The notes under the pieces are model-generated. The model did no database searches. It saw nothing but the letters and a program-made list of their open reading frames with translations, and was not told where the DNA came from. Position numbers and translations under genes: made by a program. 64,000 nt of DNA from Bifidobacteriaceae bacterium. GTDB taxonomy: Bacteria; Actinomycetota; Actinomycetes; Actinomycetales; Bifidobacteriaceae. Shown piece by piece: positions 43,634 through 51,751 of this stretch. The stretch covers positions 62,001 through 126,000 of the forward strand of contig JALCQC010000001.1 of assembly GCA_022650895.1 (NCBI GenBank), in the 5' to 3' direction. Positions within the stretch are counted from its first letter, which is position 1, and each line of letters opens with the position of its first letter.

Positions 43634-43671
43634 GTTTCAGACATGATTCAGACATGATGACTGTCTGAAAC
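43634..43671. repeat. Right arm region: AGACATGAT pair within an inverted repeat
   Basis: AGACATGAT occurs at 43639-43647 and 43650-43658, 11 bp apart. GTTTCAGACA (43634-43643) and TGTCTGAAAC (43662-43671) form a perfect 10-bp inverted repeat around them. This is 110-140 bp from the attR core, the place expected for integrase arm sites. Confidence 0.6.
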
Positions 43672-43780
43672 CGTCATGCTGAACAAATCTGAAAAATATT
43701 TAGATGTCGCATAATCACTGTCATTCCAATGATTTCGGAAAAGACAAAGAGCGTTCGTTATATCCATTTTCCTTATAAAT

Positions 43781-43828
43781 GGATCAGCAGGTTGCAGGTT
43801 CGAATCCTGTCTGGCGCACCGTAAGATG
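43781..43828 (+). repeat. attR, right copy of the 48-bp core repeat
   Basis: The sequence is identical to 36140-36187. It holds only the 3' part of tRNA-Arg(ACG), without the 5' acceptor and D arms, so it is the original chromosomal 3' end left behind by integration. Confidence 0.95.
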
Positions 43829-43862
43829 ACCCTTGAAATCATAATGATTCCAAGGGTTTTTT
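43829..43862 (+). terminator. Original tRNA-Arg terminator, displaced by the element
   Basis: ACCCTTGAAATCAT pairs with ATGATTCCAAGGGT and is followed by TTTTT. It lies directly after attR, where the tRNA terminator would have been before integration. Confidence 0.8.
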
Positions 43863-44054
43863 AATGTCCGGCTTTATACATGACGTTCGTTTTCTTTTCA
43901 AAGCTATTGCTGGCGCAATGTAATCACGCTGCGTCTACTGAAAATCGCCACTGTAACGTGTGTGAAAACCCGTTTTGTATTGTTGATCGTGAAGTAAATA
44001 CAGAATGGGCGAGTAACTACTCTGACCCGACTTGACCTAAGGCACGGTGGCTTC

Positions 44055-45368
44055 ATGGGGCTGAGGCAATGGTTAGCGGCAGTGAGTGTTCTTTCCGTTG
44101 TCTTGGTGGTTGCCGTTGTTGTGCTTGTGGTTCTTTTGAGGAGAGAACACGCGAGATCGGCGGAACTGAGAGCAGCTCGCGCAGGGATGACAGAGCAGGA
44201 ATCTGGCGTACTGAGCGTGTCCGGGGTATTTGGGTCTAGTGCTTCTGACACATCGGATTCGCATATCGTTTTTCCTCCTGGCACTTCCAGCGATACGGTC
44301 GTCCGTGAACTCTTGGACTCCATCGCATCGGCGTCCATCATCGTTGATTTCTCCGGTCAGGTTCGTTTCAGCAGTCTGCTGGCGCAATCGTGGAAGTTGA
44401 CGCGCTCCTCCCGCGTGGTGGTGCCCCAGCTTGAGGACCTTGTGCAACAGGTTCAATCGGATGGCATTCGGCGTGTGCGTGAAATTAGTTTTGTGGCTCC
44501 CGGCACACCCGCAATGACGACATGGCTGCGCGTGATGGTCAAGAAAATAGCGCCGGAAAGAATCTTGATCCTTGCCGATGACAGGAGCCGGGAACACCGC
44601 TTCGAACAGCAGCGACGAGACTTTGTCACGAACGTCGCCCATGAGCTCAAAACCCCTAGCGGCGCCATCGGATTGCTGGCGGAGACCATCGCCTCGGCGA
44701 CGGACGATGCGCAGGCCGTCCAATATTTCGCCGGACGCATCGGCGTGGAAACGCGTCGTTTGAACGACTTGGTGGCGAAGCTCATTGAGCTTGAGAGGGT
44801 GCAGGATACTGACGCCACGGAGGATGACCGTGAGGAGATCGATGTCGACACTGAGCTCGCTTCCGTCATGGGTGAGATGGAACCCGCCGCGGCGGCGCGC
44901 AATGTTGAACTGGTAACGACCTTCAACGACACGGATGGCAATCAGAATGACCACCAGAGAGAGTCCCTCATGGTGAAAGGTCAGCACAGCCTTCTGCACT
45001 CGGCGCTCAAGAACCTCATTGAGAACGCCATCAAATATTCTCCGGAGGGCTCAAAGGTTTCGGTGATCGTCGAGCCGGGGCGGGAGGGTGAGATTCTCAT
45101 TCGCGTCATCGACAGGGGAGCGGGGATTTCGCAGGATGACCTGCCACGGATTTTCGAGCGTTTCTACCGCACCGATTCCGCGCGGAGTTCGAAGACTGGC
45201 GGAACGGGAATCGGTCTGAGCATCGTGAAGCATTCGGTGGAACGGCTCCATGGAAAAGTGACGGTGTGGTCGCGGAAGGGAGAGGGATCTACCTTTACCG
45301 TGTCCCTTCCTCTCGTGGACGGCAAGCAACAAGAGGAGAGTAAGCAACAAGAAAGGGAAGCGTCGTGA
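44055..45368 (+). CDS. senX3: Sensor histidine kinase, SenX3/PhoR-like
   Basis: The 437-residue protein has one N-terminal membrane helix (VSVLSVVLVVAVVVLVVLL), a PAS-like middle region, the HisKA box FVTNVAHELKTPSGAIGLLA with the phospho-accepting His, and the HATPase domain (NLIENAIKYSPEGSKVSVIV, GAGISQDDLPRIFERFYR, GTGIGLSIVKHSVERL). With the adjacent response regulator and downstream pst genes it matches the actinobacterial phosphate-sensing SenX3-RegX3 system. The start ATG has only a weak ribosome site. It ends with a Gln/Glu-rich tail and overlaps the regulator gene by four bases. Confidence 0.9.
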   Translation: MGLRQWLAAVSVLSVVLVVAVVVLVVLLRREHARSAELRAARAGMTEQESGVLSVSGVFGSSASDTSDSHIVFPPGTSSDTVVRELLDSIASASIIVDFSGQVRFSSLLAQSWKLTRSSRVVVPQLEDLVQQVQSDGIRRVREISFVAPGTPAMTTWLRVMVKKIAPERILILADDRSREHRFEQQRRDFVTNVAHELKTPSGAIGLLAETIASATDDAQAVQYFAGRIGVETRRLNDLVAKLIELERVQDTDATEDDREEIDVDTELASVMGEMEPAAAARNVELVTTFNDTDGNQNDHQRESLMVKGQHSLLHSALKNLIENAIKYSPEGSKVSVIVEPGREGEILIRVIDRGAGISQDDLPRIFERFYRTDSARSSKTGGTGIGLSIVKHSVERLHGKVTVWSRKGEGSTFTVSLPLVDGKQQEESKQQEREAS

Positions 45369-46084
45369 CAAGAATCCTGTTGGTTGAAGATGAAGAGTCG
45401 TACCGCATGCCTTTGGTGTATCAGTTTACGAAGGAAGGGTATGAGGTGTCCGCATGGGAAACGGGAGATGAGGGCTGGGAGGCTTTCACGACTCAGTCGT
45501 TCGACCTCGTGCTTCTCGATGTGATGCTGCCCGGCATCGATGGGACGGAGCTGACGCGTCGAATACGAAAGCAATCCTGGGTCCCCATCATCATGCTGAC
45601 CGCAAAGACGACCGAAATCGACAAGATCATCGGATTGGAGCTGGGCGCCGACGACTACGTGACGAAGCCTTATTCGTTCCGGGAGCTGCTGGCACGGGTG
45701 CGAGCGGTGTTGCGCCGCCGCGGTCACGAGATCTCGGCCTCTGGCGCTCCACAGTCCGAGATCTCGGATTCTTCCGGCCGTAAGCCGCTTCTCACCGTTG
45801 CGGGGATCTCCCTTGATGACAACGAGCATCAGGTGAGTGTGCGAGGAACCGAGGTCTTCTTCCCGCTGAAGGAGTATGAGCTGCTTCGTTACCTCATGAA
45901 GAACGCCGGAAACGTTCTGCGGCGCGAGCAGCTGATCGACCACGTGTGGGGAGCCGATTACGTGGGCGACACGAAGACGCTGGACGTGCATATCAAGCGG
46001 CTTCGCTCCAAGATCGAGGAGGATCCCGCCCACCCAAAGATCATCGTCACGATTCGTGGGCTGGGTTACAAAATGACGGATTGA
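45365..46084 (+). CDS. regX3: Response regulator, RegX3/PhoB-like
   Basis: The 239-residue OmpR-family protein has the receiver domain (ILLVEDEESYRMPLVYQF, phospho-Asp in LVLLDVMLPGIDG, Lys in DDYVTKPYSFRELL) and a C-terminal winged helix (FPLKEYELLRYLMKNAGNVL, VDVHIKRLRSKIEEDP-type end). It should bind Pho boxes such as those right after this gene. It starts with GTG, overlapping the kinase gene. It is likely to activate pstSCAB in low phosphate. Confidence 0.93.
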   Translation: MTRILLVEDEESYRMPLVYQFTKEGYEVSAWETGDEGWEAFTTQSFDLVLLDVMLPGIDGTELTRRIRKQSWVPIIMLTAKTTEIDKIIGLELGADDYVTKPYSFRELLARVRAVLRRRGHEISASGAPQSEISDSSGRKPLLTVAGISLDDNEHQVSVRGTEVFFPLKEYELLRYLMKNAGNVLRREQLIDHVWGADYVGDTKTLDVHIKRLRSKIEEDPAHPKIIVTIRGLGYKMTD

Positions 46085-46101
46085 GCCGATGTTTCCCTTC
46101 T

Positions 46102-46139
46102 GTTCACCTTGCGTTCACCAAGTTCATCCGGACTTCAGC
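46102..46139 (+). promoter_or_regulatory. Pho boxes in front of pstS
   Basis: Units GTTCACC (46102), GTTCACC (46113), GTTCATC (46122) and CTTCAGC (46133) lie in direct repeat with 11, 9 and 11 bp steps, 18 bp after the regX3 stop and about 80 bp before pstS. Direct repeats of GTTCACC with 11-bp steps are the known PhoP/RegX3 Pho box of Actinobacteria. Confidence 0.75.
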
Positions 46140-46216
46140 GATATTCGGTTTAGCTTGGAATTGCAGTGATAGGACGGCTGCCCATAGGGGGTGGCCGCGG
46201 TGAACAGAGGAAAGAA

Positions 46217-47353
46217 ATGCAGATTAATGCACTGAGGAAAGTTTCTGCCGTCGGTATCATTCTCGCGATGGCCGCCGGACTTTCGGCATGTGGGGATAAT
46301 CAAACAACAGCAAACGCGGCGGCGCAGGAGAATCACGGCGAAGAAGTTCAGTTGAAGGGGGAGTTCGCAGGATCGGGAGCAAGCTCTCAGAAGAGCGCAG
46401 TAGACGCATGGATCGCGCGTTTCAACGCCAACCAGCCAGATGCGACGATCGCGTATGATCCCAGCGGTTCGGGCGCGGGAGTAAGCACCTTCCTGACCGG
46501 CGCTACACTGTGGGCGGGGACGGACGCCGCTTTGACGAGCGAGCAGGTGGAACAATCCAAGAAGGTCTGCGAAGGGCAGACGGCCTTCGACATCCCGGTT
46601 TATATCTCGCCCATCGCGGTGGTGTACAACCTGAAGAACGCGGGACTCAACGACACGCACGTCAATCTTTCTCCGGCGACCATCGCCCAGATCTTCAACG
46701 GGAAGATCACGAAGTGGAACGATAAGAAAATCGCCGCCGAAAACCCGAAGATCGCCTCGAAACTGCCTGATCTGAACATCACTCCGGTGTGGCGCTCCGA
46801 CAAGTCCGGCACCACGAAGAACTTCGTCAGCTATCTGGCGGATGCTTCAGACGGAGCATGGACCTATGAAGTCGGCGAGAACTGGCCCAATAAGATCGGC
46901 ATGGGCGCGAAGGGAACGTCCGGGATCGTCAGCACGGTCAGTCAGGCGGAAGGAACCATCGGCTATGTCGACGCTTCTCAGGCCGGTTCCTTGGGAACCG
47001 CAGCCATCAAGGTGGGCGACAACTACGTTCCTTACTCGGCAGAGGCGGCCGCAAAGGTAGTCGATGCCTCTCCAAGGGACAAGGACGCCACTGAAAAGGG
47101 TCGTGTCGTCATCGACATCGACCATACGACCACCGAATCCGGTGCCTATCCACTGGTGCTTGTTTCCTATGACGCCGTGTGCCCGGTCTACAAGGACACG
47201 CAGGACGGGGAATTCGTCAAGCAGTGGCTGAGCTATGTCGTCAGCGAAGAGGGACAGAGCACGGCGGCGGAGAATGCCGGTTCGGCACCCATGTCGCCCG
47301 CGCTGAGGAGCGATGTGCTCAAGTCCATTGATCTTATCGGATCGCAGAAGTGA
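46217..47353 (+). CDS. pstS: Phosphate ABC transporter substrate-binding lipoprotein
   Basis: The N-terminus is a lipoprotein signal with the lipobox LSACGDN. The mature protein shows PstS features: GAGSTAQ-type loop as FAGSGASSQKSAVDAWIARF, YDPSGSGAGVSTFLTGAT, and the binding-site segment VWRSDKSGTTKNFVSYL. ATG 46217 is after AGAGGAAAG; the frame is open upstream to 46166 without a signal-like sequence. It captures phosphate outside the cell. It is followed directly by pstC (overlap of four bases). Confidence 0.94.
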   Translation: MQINALRKVSAVGIILAMAAGLSACGDNQTTANAAAQENHGEEVQLKGEFAGSGASSQKSAVDAWIARFNANQPDATIAYDPSGSGAGVSTFLTGATLWAGTDAALTSEQVEQSKKVCEGQTAFDIPVYISPIAVVYNLKNAGLNDTHVNLSPATIAQIFNGKITKWNDKKIAAENPKIASKLPDLNITPVWRSDKSGTTKNFVSYLADASDGAWTYEVGENWPNKIGMGAKGTSGIVSTVSQAEGTIGYVDASQAGSLGTAAIKVGDNYVPYSAEAAAKVVDASPRDKDATEKGRVVIDIDHTTTESGAYPLVLVSYDAVCPVYKDTQDGEFVKQWLSYVVSEEGQSTAAENAGSAPMSPALRSDVLKSIDLIGSQK

Positions 47354-48351
47354 CTGCGATGAATCCCATGTTCCAGGCCTCACCTGCATCACCCCGTTTC
47401 AAAAGGGTGGTGGAGGGGGCCTGCATCGCTGTCCTTGCGTTTTTCGCGGCAGTGGTGGTTTTTCTGGTTTTGAGGGCCGCTCCTGTTCTGTCATCGGGTA
47501 AGGCGACGGAAAAGGAGCTTTCGACTCTTACTTCAGGCTCTGTGACCAGCTTGGCGGAATACTTGGGGCCGCTCGTCTTTGGCACGCTTTTGGCGTCCTT
47601 CGTCGCCTTGGTGATTGCGATTCCTTTCGCAGTGGGGACAGCGTTGGTGATATCGCAGTTCGCGCATGGAAAGGTGAGAACTGCCCTGAGCGCCGTGATC
47701 GATCTGCTCGCGGCCATTCCGTCGGTGATCTACGGCCTGTGGGGTGTTTTGGTGTTGGTGCCGGCAAGCGGGGGCTTCTGGAGTTTTCTCAATCGCTATT
47801 TCGGTTGGATTCCTCTTTTCTCCGGAACTGTCGCCGTGCCTGCCCGCACCATGGCGTCCGCCGGCGTGGTGCTTGCCATCATGATCATTCCCATCATTGC
47901 CACTATCAGCCGTGATGCTTTTCTGCAGGTGCCGAGCCAAGACAAGGAGGCGGCGTTGGCGTTGGGAGCTACCCGCTGGGAGATGATTCTTGCCGTGGTG
48001 ATGCCCGCCGGTCGTTCGGCCGTGATGGCGTCGATTCTTCTCGGTCTCGGAAGGGCATTGGGAGAGACGATGGCGGTTCTGATGATCCTCTCGCCGGCTT
48101 CCGGTTATTCGGTGCATCTTCTTGAGGCTACCCAGAACCAGACGATCGCCGCCAACATTGCGGCCCAGTTCCCCGAGGCCGATGAGAACGGCGTCGGTCT
48201 GCTCATTGCGACGGGTGTGGTCTTGTTCATTATTTCCTTCGTGGTGAATGCCATCGCCCAGAAAGTGGTTGCACGGGGAGAGAAAAGCGAAAAACACGAG
48301 GCTGCCCAGAGGCATGCGACGGCCGAGAGTGGGGAGGGGAATCCGGCATGA
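47350..48351 (+). CDS. pstC: Phosphate ABC transporter permease PstC
   Basis: The 333-residue membrane protein has about six helices and the EAA-type loop DKEAALALGATRWEMILAVV. Segment IYGLWGVLVLVPASGGFWSF and the ending of the family (LFIISFVVNAIAQKVVARGE) fit PstC. GTG 47350 overlaps pstS; ATG 47359 is an alternative start. The C-terminal tail of 25 residues is charged (EKHEAAQRHATAES). It pairs with PstA to form the channel. Confidence 0.93.
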   Translation: MTAMNPMFQASPASPRFKRVVEGACIAVLAFFAAVVVFLVLRAAPVLSSGKATEKELSTLTSGSVTSLAEYLGPLVFGTLLASFVALVIAIPFAVGTALVISQFAHGKVRTALSAVIDLLAAIPSVIYGLWGVLVLVPASGGFWSFLNRYFGWIPLFSGTVAVPARTMASAGVVLAIMIIPIIATISRDAFLQVPSQDKEAALALGATRWEMILAVVMPAGRSAVMASILLGLGRALGETMAVLMILSPASGYSVHLLEATQNQTIAANIAAQFPEADENGVGLLIATGVVLFIISFVVNAIAQKVVARGEKSEKHEAAQRHATAESGEGNPA

Positions 48352-49388
48352 GCCTGTTGACGTTAAATTCATCCGCTACAAAGGCAAGGGAAGGGAAACA
48401 CTGGTTCGCCCGCACGCCGCATGAGATGCCGGAAACGGAGGAAACCGGGAAAACCGTTGCAACGATAGAATCGCTCAGCAGACGGCGCAAACTCCGCAGC
48501 CTGCTGATGAACTGCGTCGTGGTGGTCTCGGCCTGCGTGGTGGTGATACCGGTCATCTCCATCTTCTGGACTGCGTTGACACGGGGAATCGCCCAGCTCA
48601 GCCCCTATTTCCTCACGCACAACATGCGCGGCATCGTGGGGGGGACCTACCCATACGGCGGGATCTTCCACGCCATCTCCGGTACGGTCGAAATAACAGG
48701 CGTCACCATGCTGATATGCGCCCCCCTGGGAATCTTCGCAGCCATCTACATCAATGAATATGCGCGTCGGAGCCGCCTTTCTCGGCTGGTTGTGTCCGCG
48801 GTCAACATCATGAGTGGCATTCCCTCGATTCTTGCCGGGCTCTTTGCCTACGCTCTGTTCTCCCTGCTGAGTGGTGTCGGCACGATCAATGGATTCGTCG
48901 GAGTTGTTGCGCTCGCGGTGCTGGCGCTCCCCACCGTGATCAAAACGAGTCTCGAAGCGGTCAGCAGAGTTCCTGACACGTTGAGAGAAAGCGCCCTTGC
49001 GCTGGGTGCCAGCAGATCTGTCATGATTCGCAAAGTGGTGCTGCGCACTGCGCTGCCGGGCTTGGTGTCGGCTGTGATCCTTGCCATCGCACGCATCATC
49101 GGCGAGACGGCTCCCTTGATGATTGCGGCAGGAATCGTCGACAACACGAATTTCAATCTCTTCTCAGGGCGAATGATGACGCTTCCTGCATATATCTACA
49201 ACGAATATTCCCAGGGGCTGGCCACCTGCCCCACTGCTCACGTGGCTTCCCTTATGCCATGTGACCCGCAGATCCGCATCGAAAGGGCGTGGGCCGCGGC
49301 GCTTGTCCTCATTCTGTTGGTGGCAGTGTTCAATGCCGTGGGCCACTGGGTCGCACGTCGTTCGATGGCGGGTTCTCGCCATTCGTGA
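48348..49388 (+). CDS. pstA: Phosphate ABC transporter permease PstA
   Basis: The 346-residue protein shows PstA features: GGTYPYGGIFHAISGTVEIT, CAPLGIFAAIYINEYARRSR and the EAA loop LRESALALGASRSVMIRKVV. The N-terminal 45 residues before the first helix are polar. Six helices follow. The start overlaps pstC (ATGA). After its stop there are 119 bases with repeated TGGCAGGT- and TGTGGCA-like words before pstB. Confidence 0.93.
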   Translation: MSLLTLNSSATKAREGKHWFARTPHEMPETEETGKTVATIESLSRRRKLRSLLMNCVVVVSACVVVIPVISIFWTALTRGIAQLSPYFLTHNMRGIVGGTYPYGGIFHAISGTVEITGVTMLICAPLGIFAAIYINEYARRSRLSRLVVSAVNIMSGIPSILAGLFAYALFSLLSGVGTINGFVGVVALAVLALPTVIKTSLEAVSRVPDTLRESALALGASRSVMIRKVVLRTALPGLVSAVILAIARIIGETAPLMIAAGIVDNTNFNLFSGRMMTLPAYIYNEYSQGLATCPTAHVASLMPCDPQIRIERAWAAALVLILLVAVFNAVGHWVARRSMAGSRHS

Positions 49389-49507
49389 GAGCGCGTGGAC
49401 GTGGGCGCTGTGGCAAGTGCGTAGCTTTATGGCAGGTGTGTGGCTGTGGCAGGTACCCACTTGCGGCGGCAAAACGGTAGATGACGACAGATTTGGAGAA
49501 TGACGAA

Positions 49508-50290
49508 ATGAACGAAAACGAACTCACCATACGGAATCTGAATGCCTACTATGGCGGCTTCCAAGCGATATCGAACGTGAATATGAACATCCCCGCCAAG
49601 GAAGTGACCGCTTTCATCGGTCCGTCTGGTTGTGGGAAATCGACGTTTCTTCGGACCCTCAACCGGATGCACGAGGAGATAGAGGGGGCGAGGGTCGAAG
49701 GCTCCATAGAGCTGGAGGGGCAGGACCTGTATGCGCATGCCCTCAATCCGGCGGCCGTTCGTCGACACATCGGCATGGTCTTTCAGCACCCGAATCCCTT
49801 CCCCTCCATGTCCATTCGGGACAATGTCCTGTCGGGTCTTCGTTTCAACTCGATCTCATGCAAGGGAGAGGCCGGCGATGACATCGTGGAGTGGGCACTG
49901 CGCAGTGCGAACCTGTGGGATGAGGTGAAGGACAGGCTGAACAAGCCGGGAGTTGGACTGTCGGGAGGTCAGCAGCAACGATTGTGCATCGCCCGCGCCA
50001 TTGCCCTCAAACCCGAGGTTCTCCTCATGGACGAGCCGTGTTCCGCCTTGGACCCGATCTCGACGCGTGCCATTGAGGATCTCATTCTCGAATTGAAGCA
50101 GAGCTACACCATCGTGATCGTCACCCACAACATGCAGCAGGCGGCGCGCATCTCTCAGAAGACGGCGTTCTTCAACCTCACTGCCGTCGGAGAGCCGGGA
50201 CACTTGGTGGAGATGGGGGACACGGAGGCGATGTTCTCACATCCGAACATGCCCCAGACGAAAAGCTACATTTCGGGCCAGTTTGGGTGA
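49508..50290 (+). CDS. pstB: Phosphate ABC transporter ATP-binding protein
   Basis: PstB energises phosphate import. Walker [21 protein letters not shown], signature [20 protein letters not shown], Walker [16 protein letters not shown] and the switch [12 protein letters not shown] are all present, and the RMHEE segment after Walker A is typical of PstB. ATG 49508 follows GGAG by nine bases and gives 260 residues, the usual length; an upstream ATG at 49481 adds nine residues but has no ribosome site. Confidence 0.95.
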   Translation: MNENELTIRNLNAYYGGFQAISNVNMNIPAKEVTAFIGPSGCGKSTFLRTLNRMHEEIEGARVEGSIELEGQDLYAHALNPAAVRRHIGMVFQHPNPFPSMSIRDNVLSGLRFNSISCKGEAGDDIVEWALRSANLWDEVKDRLNKPGVGLSGGQQQRLCIARAIALKPEVLLMDEPCSALDPISTRAIEDLILELKQSYTIVIVTHNMQQAARISQKTAFFNLTAVGEPGHLVEMGDTEAMFSHPNMPQTKSYISGQFG

Positions 50291-50322
50291 TTCAGGTGAT
50301 GTGGCAGTTCGGTTGATTTCGC

Positions 50323-50349
50323 TGATTTGGGTGATTTGGGTGATTCGGG
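50323..50349 (+). repeat. 9-bp tandem repeat after pstB
   Basis: Three copies of TGATTTGGG, the last as TGATTCGGG, stand in tandem, with degenerate units before them from about 50286. The repeats fill the gap between the converging pstB and trans-sulfuration genes. Confidence 0.7.
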
Positions 50350-50382
50350 TGCGGAGAAGGCACGTTTTGGCGGCCGACAATC

Positions 50383-51636
50383 TCAGATCTGTGCCGCAGT
50401 AAGCGCGTGATCGATGTCGCGGATGAGGTCGTCCGTGTCTTCAAGCCCCACCGCGAACCGGAAGAAGCCATGATGAAACTCGTCCGAATAGATGTATTGG
50501 CGCTCGTCATCTTCTCCGAGGAACACGATGAGGCTTTCGTCGTGTCCGAGTGACACCGCCGACGTGATGATCTCCAGTTTGGAGACGAAACGGTTGTGCC
50601 CGTCATGATCGGCATTGAGTCCGAAACTCAGCACGCCACCGAAACCGGACTGTGGGCCGGCAAGCTGGGACACCGCGATGTCGTGATTCCGGTGGCTCTC
50701 CAAGCCGGGGTAGGCGACGAAACTCACTTGCGGCAACGCCTGCAGGTGCTTGGCGATGGCGAGTGTTGAAGCGTTGTGCTGCTTCATGCGCAGTGGCAGC
50801 GTCACCGATCCGCGGTTGATGAGCCATGCGTTGAAGGGGCTGATGATGCCGCCGTAGTTCACCTGCGCGATGGACCGGATTTCGTCGGTGAGCTCCTTGC
50901 GCCCACTGATGGAGCCGCCGAGTGCGTCGCCATGACCGTTGATGTATTTGGTAAGGCTTTCGATGACGAGGTCGGCGCCGAGTGTCAGTGGCTTCACGTT
51001 GATGGGCGTGTTGAAGGTGTTGTCAACGCTGAGGAGTGCACCGTGTTCGTGCGCGATGCGGGCGATGGCGGCGATGTCACTCACCTTGAGCGTCGGGTTC
51101 GCGGGAGTCTCGATGTGGATGAGCTTCGTGTTCGGTCTGATGGCCGCCTCAAGCGCCGTGAGATTCGAGGAGTCGACCATGGAGGTCTCGATGGCGTATT
51201 TATTCGGCAGTATCTCGTGCAGCTGACGGTAGGCGCCGACGTAGGTGGTGTCGGAGAACACGACGTGGTCACCGTGGTTGAGGAAGGTGGTGAAGGTGGC
51301 GGCGAGCGCCGCGACCCCCGATGCCAGCACGACGGTGTCGATATCGTCGCCGTCCCCTGCGTGTCCGTTCCCGCTTGGCGACTCCAACGCCGAGAGTTTC
51401 TGCTCCAAGTAGTGCTGGTTCGGGTGACCATTGCGCGTGTAGATGTTGACGTCCGAGCTTGACCAGTTGATGTCGGACGGATCGTAGGGGAGTGCATAGG
51501 AGTTGGCGAGGGAGATCGGGCGGCGAATCGCACCGGTTTCCGCGTCCACGCCGTTGCCGACGTGAATCGCCTTGGTGCTCAGCCCCAGTGGTGTGCTGTC
51601 GAAAGAAGTTCCTGCGTGTGTTCGTGCGGATGCCAT
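50383..51636 (-). CDS. Trans-sulfuration PLP enzyme (cystathionine gamma-synthase/lyase-like)
   Basis: The protein of about 417 residues belongs to the Cys/Met metabolism PLP family. TVVLASGVAALAATFTTFLN, LIHIETPANPTLKVSDIAAI and the PLP-lysine site VIESLTKYINGHGDALGG are visible. Members act as cystathionine gamma-synthase, cystathionine lyase or methionine gamma-lyase; key residues do not decide between these here. The ATG at 51636 (MASARTHAG) begins the conserved part; a TTG at 51681 would extend it by 15 residues and neither has a good ribosome site. Another member of the family begins at 63439. Confidence 0.87.
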   Translation of the reverse strand: MASARTHAGTSFDSTPLGLSTKAIHVGNGVDAETGAIRRPISLANSYALPYDPSDINWSSSDVNIYTRNGHPNQHYLEQKLSALESPSGNGHAGDGDDIDTVVLASGVAALAATFTTFLNHGDHVVFSDTTYVGAYRQLHEILPNKYAIETSMVDSSNLTALEAAIRPNTKLIHIETPANPTLKVSDIAAIARIAHEHGALLSVDNTFNTPINVKPLTLGADLVIESLTKYINGHGDALGGSISGRKELTDEIRSIAQVNYGGIISPFNAWLINRGSVTLPLRMKQHNASTLAIAKHLQALPQVSFVAYPGLESHRNHDIAVSQLAGPQSGFGGVLSFGLNADHDGHNRFVSKLEIITSAVSLGHDESLIVFLGEDDERQYIYSDEFHHGFFRFAVGLEDTDDLIRDIDHALTAAQI

Positions 51637-51751
51637 ATCCTTGTAGTAGCACGGAAGGTCGGGCCCTCCAAGGTGTCCCAAAAGTGCAAAATCCCACCGT
51701 TTCGCGGTTATTGCGCCGGTTATAGGAACAATCTAAGGAGAAGTCACTGGT

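Larger units (their letters stand above)
36140..43828. mobile_element. Integrative element in tRNA-Arg(ACG), about 7.6 kb
   Basis: A 48-bp perfect direct repeat (36140-36187 and 43781-43828) flanks a block that starts with a tyrosine integrase. The repeat begins at the last anticodon base and runs past the tRNA 3' end. The block contains, in order, integrase, regulator, AlpA/Xis-like protein, unknown protein, RepA-like ATPase, four small XRE regulators, a decayed XRE copy, an HNH-like protein and a membrane-anchored protein. There is no relaxase, FtsK/VirB4, capsid, portal or terminase gene. It looks like an integrated, replication-capable satellite or plasmid-like element that depends on others for transfer. 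Base composition in 38.2-38.4 and 41.9-43.8 kb is richer in A/T than the flanking chromosome. Confidence 0.9.
43514..44054. other. Right end of the element and leader of the senX3-like gene
   Basis: This 540-bp stretch has no gene. It contains the right arm repeats, attR with a 3' tRNA-Arg fragment, the displaced tRNA terminator and about 190 bp of A/T-rich DNA in front of the histidine kinase gene, where its promoter must lie. Confidence 0.7.
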
